From Nocardia jejuensis NBRC 103114 (lineage in GTDB: Bacteria; Actinomycetota; Actinomycetes; Mycobacteriales; Mycobacteriaceae): 64,000 bases of DNA. The notes below the pieces were generated by a model. It saw only the letters and a program-made list of their open reading frames with translations, was not told the DNA's origin and made no database searches. The stretch is taken from positions 62,001-126,000 of the forward strand of contig NZ_BDBU01000042.1 of NCBI RefSeq assembly GCF_001613145.1, read 5' to 3'. This document shows positions 43,548-50,717 of this stretch, piece by piece (the stretch's first letter is position 1; every line of letters begins with the position of its first letter). Made by a program: the position numbers and the translations under genes.

Positions 43548-44039
43548 ATGGCGCGGACCCTCATCTTGATGCGACACGGCAAATCCGGCTACCCGGACGG
43601 CGTGGCGGACCATGAGCGGCCGCTCGCACCCCGCGGCCTGCGCGAGGCCGGACTGGCCGGGGACTGGTTGCGCGCCACGCAACCGGCCATCGACGCCGTG
43701 CTGTGTTCCACCTCGACCCGCACCCGCGAGACGCTCGCGGCCACCGGCATCACCGCCCCCGTGTCGTTCGAGAAGGCGATCTACGACGCCTCACCGCACA
43801 CGCTGATGGAACTCGTGCACCTCGCCGACGACGCCGTGCGGACCCTGCTCATGATCGGGCACTCCCCCGGAATGCCCTGGACCGCTTGGGAATTGGCCTC
43901 CAATCGGAGCACCCCCGCCGCGGCGCGGCTCAGCACCAAGTTCCCGACCTCGGCGCTGGCGGTCATCGAATTCGACCGGCCGTGGGCCGACGCCGACCCG
44001 GGCACGGGTGACCTGGTCACCTTCCACGTACCCCGCTAG
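43548..44039 (+). CDS. SixA-type phosphohistidine phosphatase
   Basis: 163 aa histidine phosphatase. Catalytic RHG at residues 9-11 (MRHGKSGYPDG), second His in MIGHSPG near 101. Could remove phosphate from a histidine-phosphorylated protein. TACCGT ends 7 bases before ATG 43548, indicating a leaderless transcript. Its stop overlaps the stop of the convergent 66-aa gene in a single CTAG. Confidence 0.88.
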   Translation: MARTLILMRHGKSGYPDGVADHERPLAPRGLREAGLAGDWLRATQPAIDAVLCSTSTRTRETLAATGITAPVSFEKAIYDASPHTLMELVHLADDAVRTLLMIGHSPGMPWTAWELASNRSTPAAARLSTKFPTSALAVIEFDRPWADADPGTGDLVTFHVPR

Positions 44040-44236
44040 CGGATCAGCCGGCCCCGCCACACGAGGATGCCGCCGCCCACGAGCAGCAAAAGCAGCGCCG
44101 GGACGAACCCCGCCACCGCCCACACGACCCCGAGCACGACCAGCACCGGCAGGGCGGCAATGGCCGCGATGACCGGCTGTTCCTTCACGGTCTCCAGCGC
44201 CGATCGCGCCCGATTCCGATCGATCTCTTTCGCCAT
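44036..44236 (-). CDS. Small membrane protein
   Basis: 66 aa. Basic N-terminus (MAKEIDRNRARSALETVKEQP), one or two hydrophobic helices (VIAAIAALPVLVVLGVVWAVAGFVPALLLLLVGG), basic tail WRGRLIR. Not recognised. ATG 44236 chosen because upstream sequence is arginine-rich noise and overlaps a MerR promoter region. Stop codon interlocks with sixA. Confidence 0.65.
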   Translation of the reverse strand: MAKEIDRNRARSALETVKEQPVIAAIAALPVLVVLGVVWAVAGFVPALLLLLVGGGILVWRGRLIR

Positions 44237-44318
44237 GAATCCCAGAGTAGGCGCGAAAGGGGCGAAAAGAACCCGGCAGCCGGGGATGCGGGCCGCCGCC
44301 GAGTCGGTCAGAATGGAC

Positions 44319-44349
44319 TTGCCTGGAGTGCACTCCAGGCGGTTAGCGT
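44319..44349 (+). promoter_or_regulatory. MerR-type promoter with dyad operator
   Basis: TTGCCT (44319-44324), 19-base spacer, TAGCGT (44344-44349). A perfect 20-bp palindrome (GCCTGGAGTG and its complement, 44321-44340) fills the spacer. The overlong spacer is the hallmark of promoters that MerR proteins twist to activate. Confidence 0.8.
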
Positions 44350-44394
44350 CGATGGCGGACCTAGTCGATGGTCGACCGAACGGAAGGCGGGACC

Positions 44395-44868
44395 GTGAGC
44401 GTGACGACAGCGCCGGTACAGACGGCACCGGAACAGCCGCAGCAGGACCTGGACTACGAGCGGCCGCGCTACTCGATCGGCGAGGTGTCCGAGCGGTGCG
44501 GGCTGACCCGGGACACGCTGCGCTGGTACGAGCGGATCGGGTTGATGACCTACGTCGGCCGCGATCACGCCGGGCAGCGGCGGTTCTGCGACCGGGACCT
44601 GGACTGGCTGGAGCTGATCGGCAAGCTGCGGCGCACCGGGATGTCGGTCGCGGACATGGTCCGGTACGCGGAACTCGTCCGGGCCGGGGACCATACGTTC
44701 CCGGAGCGACTCGAGATGTTCCGGCGGACCCGCTCGGAGGTGCTCGCGCAGATCGCGGAGTTGCAGAACACGGTCGCCGTCCTGGACTGCAAGATCGCGC
44801 ACTACGAGGGCAATCCGACCGTCGACTGGCGGACCGTGTCGAAAAGAATTGTCAGCGAGGCACAGTAG
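44395..44868 (+). CDS. MerR family transcriptional regulator
   Basis: 157 aa. HTH YSIGEVSERCGLTRDTLRWYERIGLM near residue 26, second wing GQRRFCDRDLDWLELIGKLRRTGMSVADM, then a dimer helix. The tail has one Cys (AVLDCKIAHYEG), not a metal-binding loop, so it resembles the NmlR/AdhR group that senses electrophiles. GTG 44395 follows GGAAGG with 7-base spacing; ATG 44368 is the alternative. The operator upstream indicates autoregulation. Confidence 0.87.
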   Translation: MSVTTAPVQTAPEQPQQDLDYERPRYSIGEVSERCGLTRDTLRWYERIGLMTYVGRDHAGQRRFCDRDLDWLELIGKLRRTGMSVADMVRYAELVRAGDHTFPERLEMFRRTRSEVLAQIAELQNTVAVLDCKIAHYEGNPTVDWRTVSKRIVSEAQ

Positions 44869-44973
44869 GGCTCGTGGAGCCACGCCCGCACGAATCTGCC
44901 TGGCACTCGGGCGAATTCACTCGGTCTACCCGGGAAACCGCTGGGCCACAAGCGAATCCACCGACGATGCACT

Positions 44974-45005
44974 CGAGCCCCGCACGATCGTCCGTGCGGG
45001 GCTCG
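44974..45005. terminator. Bidirectional terminator between merR and ribA
   Basis: Perfect 13-bp arms CGAGCCCCGCACG/CGTGCGGGGCTCG around a 6-base loop, between convergent genes. Confidence 0.8.
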
Positions 45006-45039
45006 ACGTGTCGGCACACCGTTGTACCGGGACCTCCGT

Positions 45040-45696
45040 TCAACCGGCGAGGCTGATGGTGTGCCCGGTGTGCTCGGCCTTGGCGCGCAGGTAGCGCAGG
45101 TTCGAGGGGGTGGCGTGCACCTCGGTGGGGAGGGTGTCGCGCACGGTCACGCCGAGCGCGGTGAGCTGCTGCCCCTTGTCGGGATTGTTGGTGAGCAGAT
45201 CCAGTTCGGTGATGCCGAGGGCGGCCAGCATCTGGGCGGCGGCGGTGTAGTCGCGGGCATCCTCGGGCAGGCCGAGCGCGGCGTTCGCCTGATAGGTGTC
45301 CAGGCCCGAATCCTGCAGGGCGTACGCGTCGAGCTTGTTGTAGAGCCCGATGTCGCGGCCCTCCTGACGCAGGTACAGCAGCACTCCACCGGCCTCGGTG
45401 ATGCGCTCGGCGGCCTCGCGCAACTGCGGGCCGCAGTCGCAGCGGGCGGAGCCGAAGACGTCGCCGGTGAGGCATTCCGAGTGCAGGCGGACCAGCGGCG
45501 TCGCGCCGGGCTCGAAGGGAAGGGTCGGCGCCAGGTCTCCCAGCGCCGGGTTTCCCAGGATGAAGGCGACGTGCTCCCGGCCGTCGGCCAGGCCGTCGAA
45601 GGTGACCGCCTGCGCCAGGGTCGAATACCCGTCGCCGAAGGTCAGCGGAATCTGCACGCGGGTGCGCACGCTCGCGCTGACGGTAGTGCTGCTCAT
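45040..45696 (-). CDS. ribA: GTP cyclohydrolase II
   Basis: 218 aa, first step of riboflavin synthesis from GTP. Zinc cysteines in CLTGDVFGSARCDCG; LRQEGRDIGL; YTAAAQMLAALGI; LLTNNPDK. Stand-alone, not fused to RibB. ATG 45696 is preceded by GGAGCAGG; the longer frame to 45738 is less likely. No FMN riboswitch is visible upstream and no other rib gene is nearby, so it may be an additional copy beside the usual rib operon. Confidence 0.93.
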   Translation of the reverse strand: MSSTTVSASVRTRVQIPLTFGDGYSTLAQAVTFDGLADGREHVAFILGNPALGDLAPTLPFEPGATPLVRLHSECLTGDVFGSARCDCGPQLREAAERITEAGGVLLYLRQEGRDIGLYNKLDAYALQDSGLDTYQANAALGLPEDARDYTAAAQMLAALGITELDLLTNNPDKGQQLTALGVTVRDTLPTEVHATPSNLRYLRAKAEHTGHTISLAG

Positions 45697-46004
45697 GCCT
45701 GCTCCGGACTTCTCAGGGACCATTCGATCGATGATCAACAGCAGCGACCCGATGGTTATGCCCCTGGGCGCAATCGGAGCGAAACCCTTGCCCCGCGCGC
45801 GACCTCGTGCCTATCCGCGATCAGGTCCGCCAATGCCGACTGCGTGGAGCTCCCGGGCGGGCATGCGGCGAGGGGCGAGCAGCCCGCGCCATGACCCCGC
45901 GCCATGTCACTGAACACCGCTGAAATTCCCGACTCACGCGCCGGTCGGGTAATTCAACAGACCGGAAGGCACGGTTCAACTTCTCGGCTTACGATGCCTG
46001 CACT
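45697..46004. other. 308-bp divergent region between ribA and the ahpD-like gene
   Basis: No gene seen. It should hold both promoters. The short repeat ccgcgccatg occurs twice near 45885-45905. TACGAT lies 9 bases before the ahpD-like ATG. Confidence 0.4.
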
Positions 46005-46487
46005 ATGCAGTCGTCTGTAGCTCACGAACGGGTCTGGCTGGACAAGCAGACACCCGAGATCTATCACGCACTCAACAGTGTGGCCCTGGCGGTACGCGGG
46101 GCCGCCGAGGCGGCCGGGCTGGGGCGGGCGGTGATGGAATTGGTGAACGTGCGGGTATCGCAACTCAATGGCTGCGCCTATTGCCTCGATGTGCACGCCA
46201 GGGCCGCCCGCGAGGCCGGGGTGACCATTCAGCAACTCGATGTGCTGCCGGCCTGGCGGCGCAGCGCAACCCTGTATTCGGACCAGGAGCAAGCGGCCCT
46301 CACGCTCGCGGAATCGGTCACCGAGATGCCCGACGAGAACACCATGGCGAATGCGTATGCTGCTGCGCGGCAACATTTGTCGGACGATCAATTGTCCGTG
46401 CTCGTCTGGGCTGCGACCACGATCGGCGCGTTCAATCGCGTATCGATCTTCAGCAAACATCCGGTGCGGGTGCGGAAGGAGAACTGA
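46005..46487 (+). CDS. AhpD-like alkylhydroperoxidase (carboxymuconolactone decarboxylase family)
   Basis: 160 aa. Redox motif Cys57-x-x-Cys60 followed by His64 (GCAYCLDVH), with Glu45 before it, as in AhpD. Likely reduces peroxides or a related thiol function. First gene of a compact three-gene operon with a GNAT protein and a pirin; 3 bp to the next gene. Confidence 0.88.
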   Translation: MQSSVAHERVWLDKQTPEIYHALNSVALAVRGAAEAAGLGRAVMELVNVRVSQLNGCAYCLDVHARAAREAGVTIQQLDVLPAWRRSATLYSDQEQAALTLAESVTEMPDENTMANAYAAARQHLSDDQLSVLVWAATTIGAFNRVSIFSKHPVRVRKEN

Positions 46488-46490
46488 AAA

Positions 46491-46805
46491 ATGAGCGAAC
46501 AGGCTGTGGCGGCCGCCGTCGTCCGGAACGACTCGCAACACCGATACGAGGTGTGGTTCGGCAACTCGCTCGCGGGTTTCACCGAATACCGCGAGCATGA
46601 GAACGACGACACCACCTTTATTCACACCGAGGTGGACAGCGCGTTCAGCGGAAAGGGGCTCGGCAGTGCGCTGGCCCGCAGTGCCGTCGAAGACGTGATC
46701 GCGCGCGGGCGGGCCATCGTGCCGCGCTGCCCGTTCATCAAGGCCTGGCTGGACAAGCACCCCGAATTCGACGAGCACGTGGTGGGCAAGGGCATCAAAC
46801 GATGA
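46491..46805 (+). CDS. Small GNAT-like N-acetyltransferase
   Basis: 104 aa, YjdJ-type minimal GNAT (HTEVDSAFSGKGLGSALARSAVEDVIARG; VPRCPFIKAWLDKHPEF). Its substrate is unknown. Overlaps the pirin start by 4 bp (ATGA). Confidence 0.88.
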   Translation: MSEQAVAAAVVRNDSQHRYEVWFGNSLAGFTEYREHENDDTTFIHTEVDSAFSGKGLGSALARSAVEDVIARGRAIVPRCPFIKAWLDKHPEFDEHVVGKGIKR

Positions 46806-47788
46806 GCGACCTGGAGCCGCACCCGGAGGAAGCCGCATGTGAATCCTCCGGAAAGCCCGGGCCCCGTGCGGAATTCTTTCCCTCCCGCGAGGTGCCGCTG
46901 GGCGGGGTGCGCGGGGTGACCGTATTCCGGTCGCTGCCGCAGCGGGATCTGCCCACCGTCGGGGCGTGGTGTTTCCTGGACCATTTCGGTTCCGATTCCG
47001 TCGCCCGGCCCCAGGGGCACGATATCGACCCGCATCCGCACATCGGATTGCAAACGGTCACCTGGCCCGTGAACGGGCGCATTCGGCACCGCGACAGCGT
47101 CGGGTCGGATGTGCAGATCCGGCCGGGGCAGTTGAACATCATGACCTCCGGTCGTGGGATCGCGCATTCGGAATATCGGGTCGAGGGTCACGAGTCCGGA
47201 GCCGGAATCCAGCTGTGGATCGCGCTGCCCGGCGACAAGGTTTCTGTCGCACCGCATTTCGAGCAGCACCGCGATCTGCCCGAGGTCGAGCTGCCGGGGC
47301 TGCACGCGGTCGTGCTGATCGGCACCCTCGGCGCGGCCACCTCGCCGGCCAAGGCGTACACCCCGATCGTGGGCGCGGATCTGCGCCTCGACGCGGGAGC
47401 CACCGCGGCGCTGCCGTTGAATCCGGACTTCGAACACGCGCTGCTGGTGATCGAGGGCGAACTCACCGCCGACGGGACCACCGTCGCGCCCGGCAGCCTG
47501 TTCTATCTGGGCAGCGATCGAAACGAACTGCCGCTCGGCAGCGTTCAGGGCGCGCACGCGATTCTCGTCGGCGGTGAACCGTTCGGCGAGGACCTGGTGA
47601 TGTGGTGGAACTTCGTGGCGCGCAGTCACGATCAGATCGTGGACGCCCGAAATGCTTGGGAGAGCCACGATCTGGAACGGTTCCCGGATATCGCCGGGCA
47701 CAAGCCGGAGGAACGCATTCCCGCGCCACCCCTTCCCGGACTGCATCTGAAGCCGCGCAAGCGCAGGTGCGGGGTAGCGCACGACTGA
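46802..47788 (+). CDS. Pirin family protein
   Basis: 328 aa bicupin. N-terminal metal-binding cupin with HPHIGLQTVTW, GRGIAHSE; C-terminal pirin_C domain with GGEPFGEDLVMWWNFVARS. Some pirins are quercetin dioxygenases, others redox-responsive. Translationally coupled to the GNAT gene. A terminator follows. Confidence 0.92.
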   Translation: MSDLEPHPEEAACESSGKPGPRAEFFPSREVPLGGVRGVTVFRSLPQRDLPTVGAWCFLDHFGSDSVARPQGHDIDPHPHIGLQTVTWPVNGRIRHRDSVGSDVQIRPGQLNIMTSGRGIAHSEYRVEGHESGAGIQLWIALPGDKVSVAPHFEQHRDLPEVELPGLHAVVLIGTLGAATSPAKAYTPIVGADLRLDAGATAALPLNPDFEHALLVIEGELTADGTTVAPGSLFYLGSDRNELPLGSVQGAHAILVGGEPFGEDLVMWWNFVARSHDQIVDARNAWESHDLERFPDIAGHKPEERIPAPPLPGLHLKPRKRRCGVAHD

Positions 47789-47826
47789 CATTCGCTCCTC
47801 GCACCGTGCTTCCACCGCACCGTGCT

Positions 47827-47859
47827 TCCGGCCCCGGACCAGGCAGGTTCGGGGCCGGA
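47827..47859 (+). terminator. Terminator of the ahpD-GNAT-pirin operon
   Basis: 14-bp arms TCCGGCCCCGGACC/GGTTCGGGGCCGGA (one G-T pair) around AGGCA, 38 bases past the pirin stop. Confidence 0.65.
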
Positions 47860-48009
47860 CCGCGCACGTGGGCGTGGGCGTGCGTCATCGCCGCCGTTGT
47901 CTCGGGGAAAGCCGATCCGGAACCTCGCGGCTGGATGCGGTCACCGAGAGTCTGCCCGGGCATCACCGCGGCCCCGGCCCGGAGGCACGGCCGGTCCGGA
48001 ACCTCGCGC

Positions 48010-48852
48010 TCAGGTGCGGTCGCTGAGAGTCTGCGTGCCGATGACGCGAAGCAGGTCGAGTTTGTCCTGGGTGTCGGTGCCGGGTGCGGGGTAGTAGACC
48101 AGCACCTGGCGGGTGGCGCTCGGGGTGAGCAGGGGTTCGCAGACCAGCTCGAACATGCCGATCTGCGGATGGATCATGCGTTTCGTCAGACCCAGGCCGG
48201 TGCCCACCTCGTGCTCGTCCCAGATCCGCCGGAACTCGGCGCTCGTCTCGCGCAGGCGGGCGACCAACTCGGTGACGTCGGAGTCGCCCGCTCGGCGGGC
48301 GGCGGTGACGCGCAGGTCCGCCACGTGCTTATGGCTCATGGCCTCCGCGTCCTCGGCGGGAAAGCGATCCCGGGTCGAGGGATCGGTGAACCACAGCCAC
48401 GGAACGCACCGATCCAGGCCCCGGCGCTGGGAGAAATCCCCGGACAGCAGCGCGTGCATGCGGTTCTGCACCAGCACCTCGCCCAGATCCGAGATGACGC
48501 AGGCCGGGGTGTCGTCCAACTTCGCGAGCACGTGCATGATGCCCGGACCCACGTGGGTGTCACCACCGCGCGCGGGCGGCTGCTGGCCGGCCAGGTGGTA
48601 CAGGTGATCGCGCTCGGTGTCGGTGAAGCGCAGCGCCCGGGCCAGCGCCGCCAGCACCTGCACCGACGGACGCGGGCCGCGGGCCTGCTCCAGCCGGGTG
48701 TAGTAGTCGGTGGACATGCCCGCCAGCAGCGCCACCTCGTCGCGCCGCAGGCCGGGAGTGCGTCGCCGCACACCCGGGGGCAGCCCGACGGCAGCGGGCT
48801 GGAGGCCCTCCCTGCGGCGGCGGAGAAAATCTGCCAGTTCGGCGCGGTTCAT
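48010..48852 (-). CDS. XRE-family regulator with MmyB-like ligand domain
   Basis: 280 aa. N-terminal HTH (LADFLRRRREGL, TPGLRRDEVALLAGMSTDYYTRLEQARG) and a PAS-like MmyB domain (DTPACVISDLGEVLVQNRMHALLSGD, HKHVADLRVTAARRAGD), known to bind fatty acids in homologues. ATG 48852; the frame runs on upstream but across the divergent aldo-keto reductase. The two genes share a 102-bp promoter region, so it probably regulates that enzyme. Confidence 0.88.
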   Translation of the reverse strand: MNRAELADFLRRRREGLQPAAVGLPPGVRRRTPGLRRDEVALLAGMSTDYYTRLEQARGPRPSVQVLAALARALRFTDTERDHLYHLAGQQPPARGGDTHVGPGIMHVLAKLDDTPACVISDLGEVLVQNRMHALLSGDFSQRRGLDRCVPWLWFTDPSTRDRFPAEDAEAMSHKHVADLRVTAARRAGDSDVTELVARLRETSAEFRRIWDEHEVGTGLGLTKRMIHPQIGMFELVCEPLLTPSATRQVLVYYPAPGTDTQDKLDLLRVIGTQTLSDRT

Positions 48853-48954
48853 TCCACCACTCTCCCCCGCCTCGCACTCCGCATCCAGGTACAACCGGTC
48901 CCCCGATAAGCGGTCCTCTCCCGGGATCGGTGCGCGCGGGTCAGTGTTGTTCTC

Positions 48955-49965
48955 ATGACGACGAACAAGCTCGACAGCGTCCGGCTCGGCGAGAGCGGAC
49001 CCAGCGTTTCCCGCATCGGCCTCGGAGCCATGGGGATGTCCGGTATGTACGGGGAGTCGGATGAGGCCACGTCGATCGCGACCATCCATGCCGCCCTGGA
49101 CTCCGGCGCGAACCTCATCGACACCGGTGACTTCTACGGTGCCGGGCACAACGAACTGCTCATTCGCCGCGCACTCGCGCAAGCCCCGCGCGAGGACGTG
49201 CTGCTCAGCGTCAAATACGGCGCGCTGCGCGGTCCGGACGGCAGCTTCGGCGGCGTCGACACCCGGCCCGCGGCCACCCGCAACTTCCTGACCTACTCGC
49301 TGCAGCGGCTCGGGGTGGAGTACATCGACATCTACCGGCCCGCGCGGCTGGACCCGAACGTTCCGATCGAGGAGACCATCGGTGGTCTCGCCGAGCTGGT
49401 GAAAGCCGGGTACATCCGGCACATCGGGCTCTCCGAGGTCGGCGCGGACACGCTGCGCCGGGCGGCGGCCGTGCACCCGATCGCGGACCTGCAGATCGAG
49501 TACTCGCTCATCTCGCGCGGCATCGAGGCCGAAATCCTGCCCACCGCAAGGGAACTCGGGATCGGGATCACCGCGTACGGGGTGCTCTCCCGCGGCTTGC
49601 TCAGCGATTCGCTGCGCGGCGCCACCCAGTTCGCGGCCGGAGACTTCCGCGCGCACTCGCCCCGCTTCCAGGGCGAGAACCTCACCGCCAACCTGCGATT
49701 GGTCGATGCGCTCGCACAGATCGCCGCCACGCACGAGGTGAGCGTCGCGCAACTGGCCATCGCGTGGGTGCTCTCACGTGGCCAGGACATCGTGCCGGTC
49801 ATCGGCGCGCGCCGACCGGAGCGCTGGACCGAAGCCGTCGGCGCACTGTCGATCCAGCTGTCGCCGCAGGAGCTCGCCGCCATCGAGGAGGCCGTCCCCG
49901 CCGACCGGATCGCGGGCGAGCGCTACGCCGCCGCACAAATGGCGATGCTCGACAGCGAGCGCTGA
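48955..49965 (+). CDS. Aldo/keto reductase
   Basis: 336 aa NADPH-dependent carbonyl reductase. Asp-Tyr of the tetrad in DTGDFYG near 57-63 and Lys in SVKYGA near 87; the usual catalytic His (LYQHRxD) is replaced, reading IYRPARLDP. Cofactor site at VIGARRPERW. Divergent from the XRE regulator. Confidence 0.9.
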   Translation: MTTNKLDSVRLGESGPSVSRIGLGAMGMSGMYGESDEATSIATIHAALDSGANLIDTGDFYGAGHNELLIRRALAQAPREDVLLSVKYGALRGPDGSFGGVDTRPAATRNFLTYSLQRLGVEYIDIYRPARLDPNVPIEETIGGLAELVKAGYIRHIGLSEVGADTLRRAAAVHPIADLQIEYSLISRGIEAEILPTARELGIGITAYGVLSRGLLSDSLRGATQFAAGDFRAHSPRFQGENLTANLRLVDALAQIAATHEVSVAQLAIAWVLSRGQDIVPVIGARRPERWTEAVGALSIQLSPQELAAIEEAVPADRIAGERYAAAQMAMLDSER

Positions 49966-50066
49966 GCACTTCACGCCACACCGCCCCGGGGCGAGCGAAA
50001 CCTCGGACCGTCGGTCCCGTTCGCGACACCCTGGGCAGCAGGGCCGCCGGGTCTCACCGAATACGA

Positions 50067-50098
50067 AGCAGGCCCGATGTTTTCGCATCGGGCCTGCT
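50067..50098 (+). terminator. Terminator after the aldo/keto reductase
   Basis: Perfect 13-bp arms AGCAGGCCCGATG/CATCGGGCCTGCT around TTTTCG, lying between the convergent reductase and thioesterase genes. Confidence 0.78.
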
Positions 50099-50130
50099 CT
50101 CTTCGGTCTGCCGGGCCGGTCCCTCGGGGC

Positions 50131-50601
50131 CTATTGGCGGCGCGGGCGGATCACCGCCGTGAAGGCCGCCGAGGCGACGGATTTGCCGGTGCTGTCGGTG
50201 ATCAGCACCGGCACCTCGAGTTCGATTTCGACGCGGGCGTCGATATCCGCGCGAGTCTGCGCGATGGTCTCGGCGGAGAGCTCCGAGGTCGCCAGGAACG
50301 GGCCCGCCTCGCCCTTGGCGCGGGCCAGGTACTCGATGCGGCCGTCGCGGGCGACGATGAAGGTGGCCCCCATCAGATCGACGATGCCGGAGATGGACGC
50401 GCCCATGGCGGCGGTCTCGGCGAGGCCGAACAGCAGTGCGGCGTGCACGTCCCCGTTGTGGTTGAGATGTTCCGGCTTGGGCGCCATGCTCACCACATTG
50501 CGCCCGCTGGCGTATTCGACCGCCTCGATGCCGGTGAACTGGATGAAGCCCAGCTTCTTGAAGCCCTCCATCACCAGATCACCCATGGTGGCGCTGTCCA
50601 T
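50131..50601 (-). CDS. DUF4442/PaaI-type hotdog thioesterase
   Basis: 156 aa single hotdog (MAPKPEHLNHNGDVHAALLFGLAETAAMGAS; IEYLARAKGEAGPF). Likely cleaves an acyl-CoA. ATG 50601 follows AGGAGA. A KstR-type operator 26 bp upstream suggests a role in sterol side-chain or ring catabolism, for which no specific thioesterase is assigned here. Confidence 0.82.
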   Translation of the reverse strand: MDSATMGDLVMEGFKKLGFIQFTGIEAVEYASGRNVVSMAPKPEHLNHNGDVHAALLFGLAETAAMGASISGIVDLMGATFIVARDGRIEYLARAKGEAGPFLATSELSAETIAQTRADIDARVEIELEVPVLITDSTGKSVASAAFTAVIRPRRQ

Positions 50602-50622
50602 CGCATCTCCTATAGAACACCC

Positions 50623-50644
50623 AAAATGAAACGTGTTCTATTTT
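50623..50644. promoter_or_regulatory. KstR-type operator upstream of the thioesterase
   Basis: The core TGAAACGTGTTCTA (50627-50640) fits TnnAACnnGTTnnA, and AAAA/TTTT flanks extend the symmetry, with one mismatched pair in the arms. Confidence 0.65.
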
Positions 50645-50717
50645 CATACCGGGCGGGCGCGGGCTTGTCCATGCCACCTTCCTGCCTGAACCCGGCGATG
50701 GGGCCACGGGCTGGGAC

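Noticed and set aside
45697..46004. FMN riboswitch upstream of ribA
   Set aside because: None of the conserved FMN-element segments is visible.
48010..49752. 580-codon form of the XRE regulator
   Set aside because: The extension is antisense to the aldo/keto reductase; ATG 48852 gives the normal family N-terminus.
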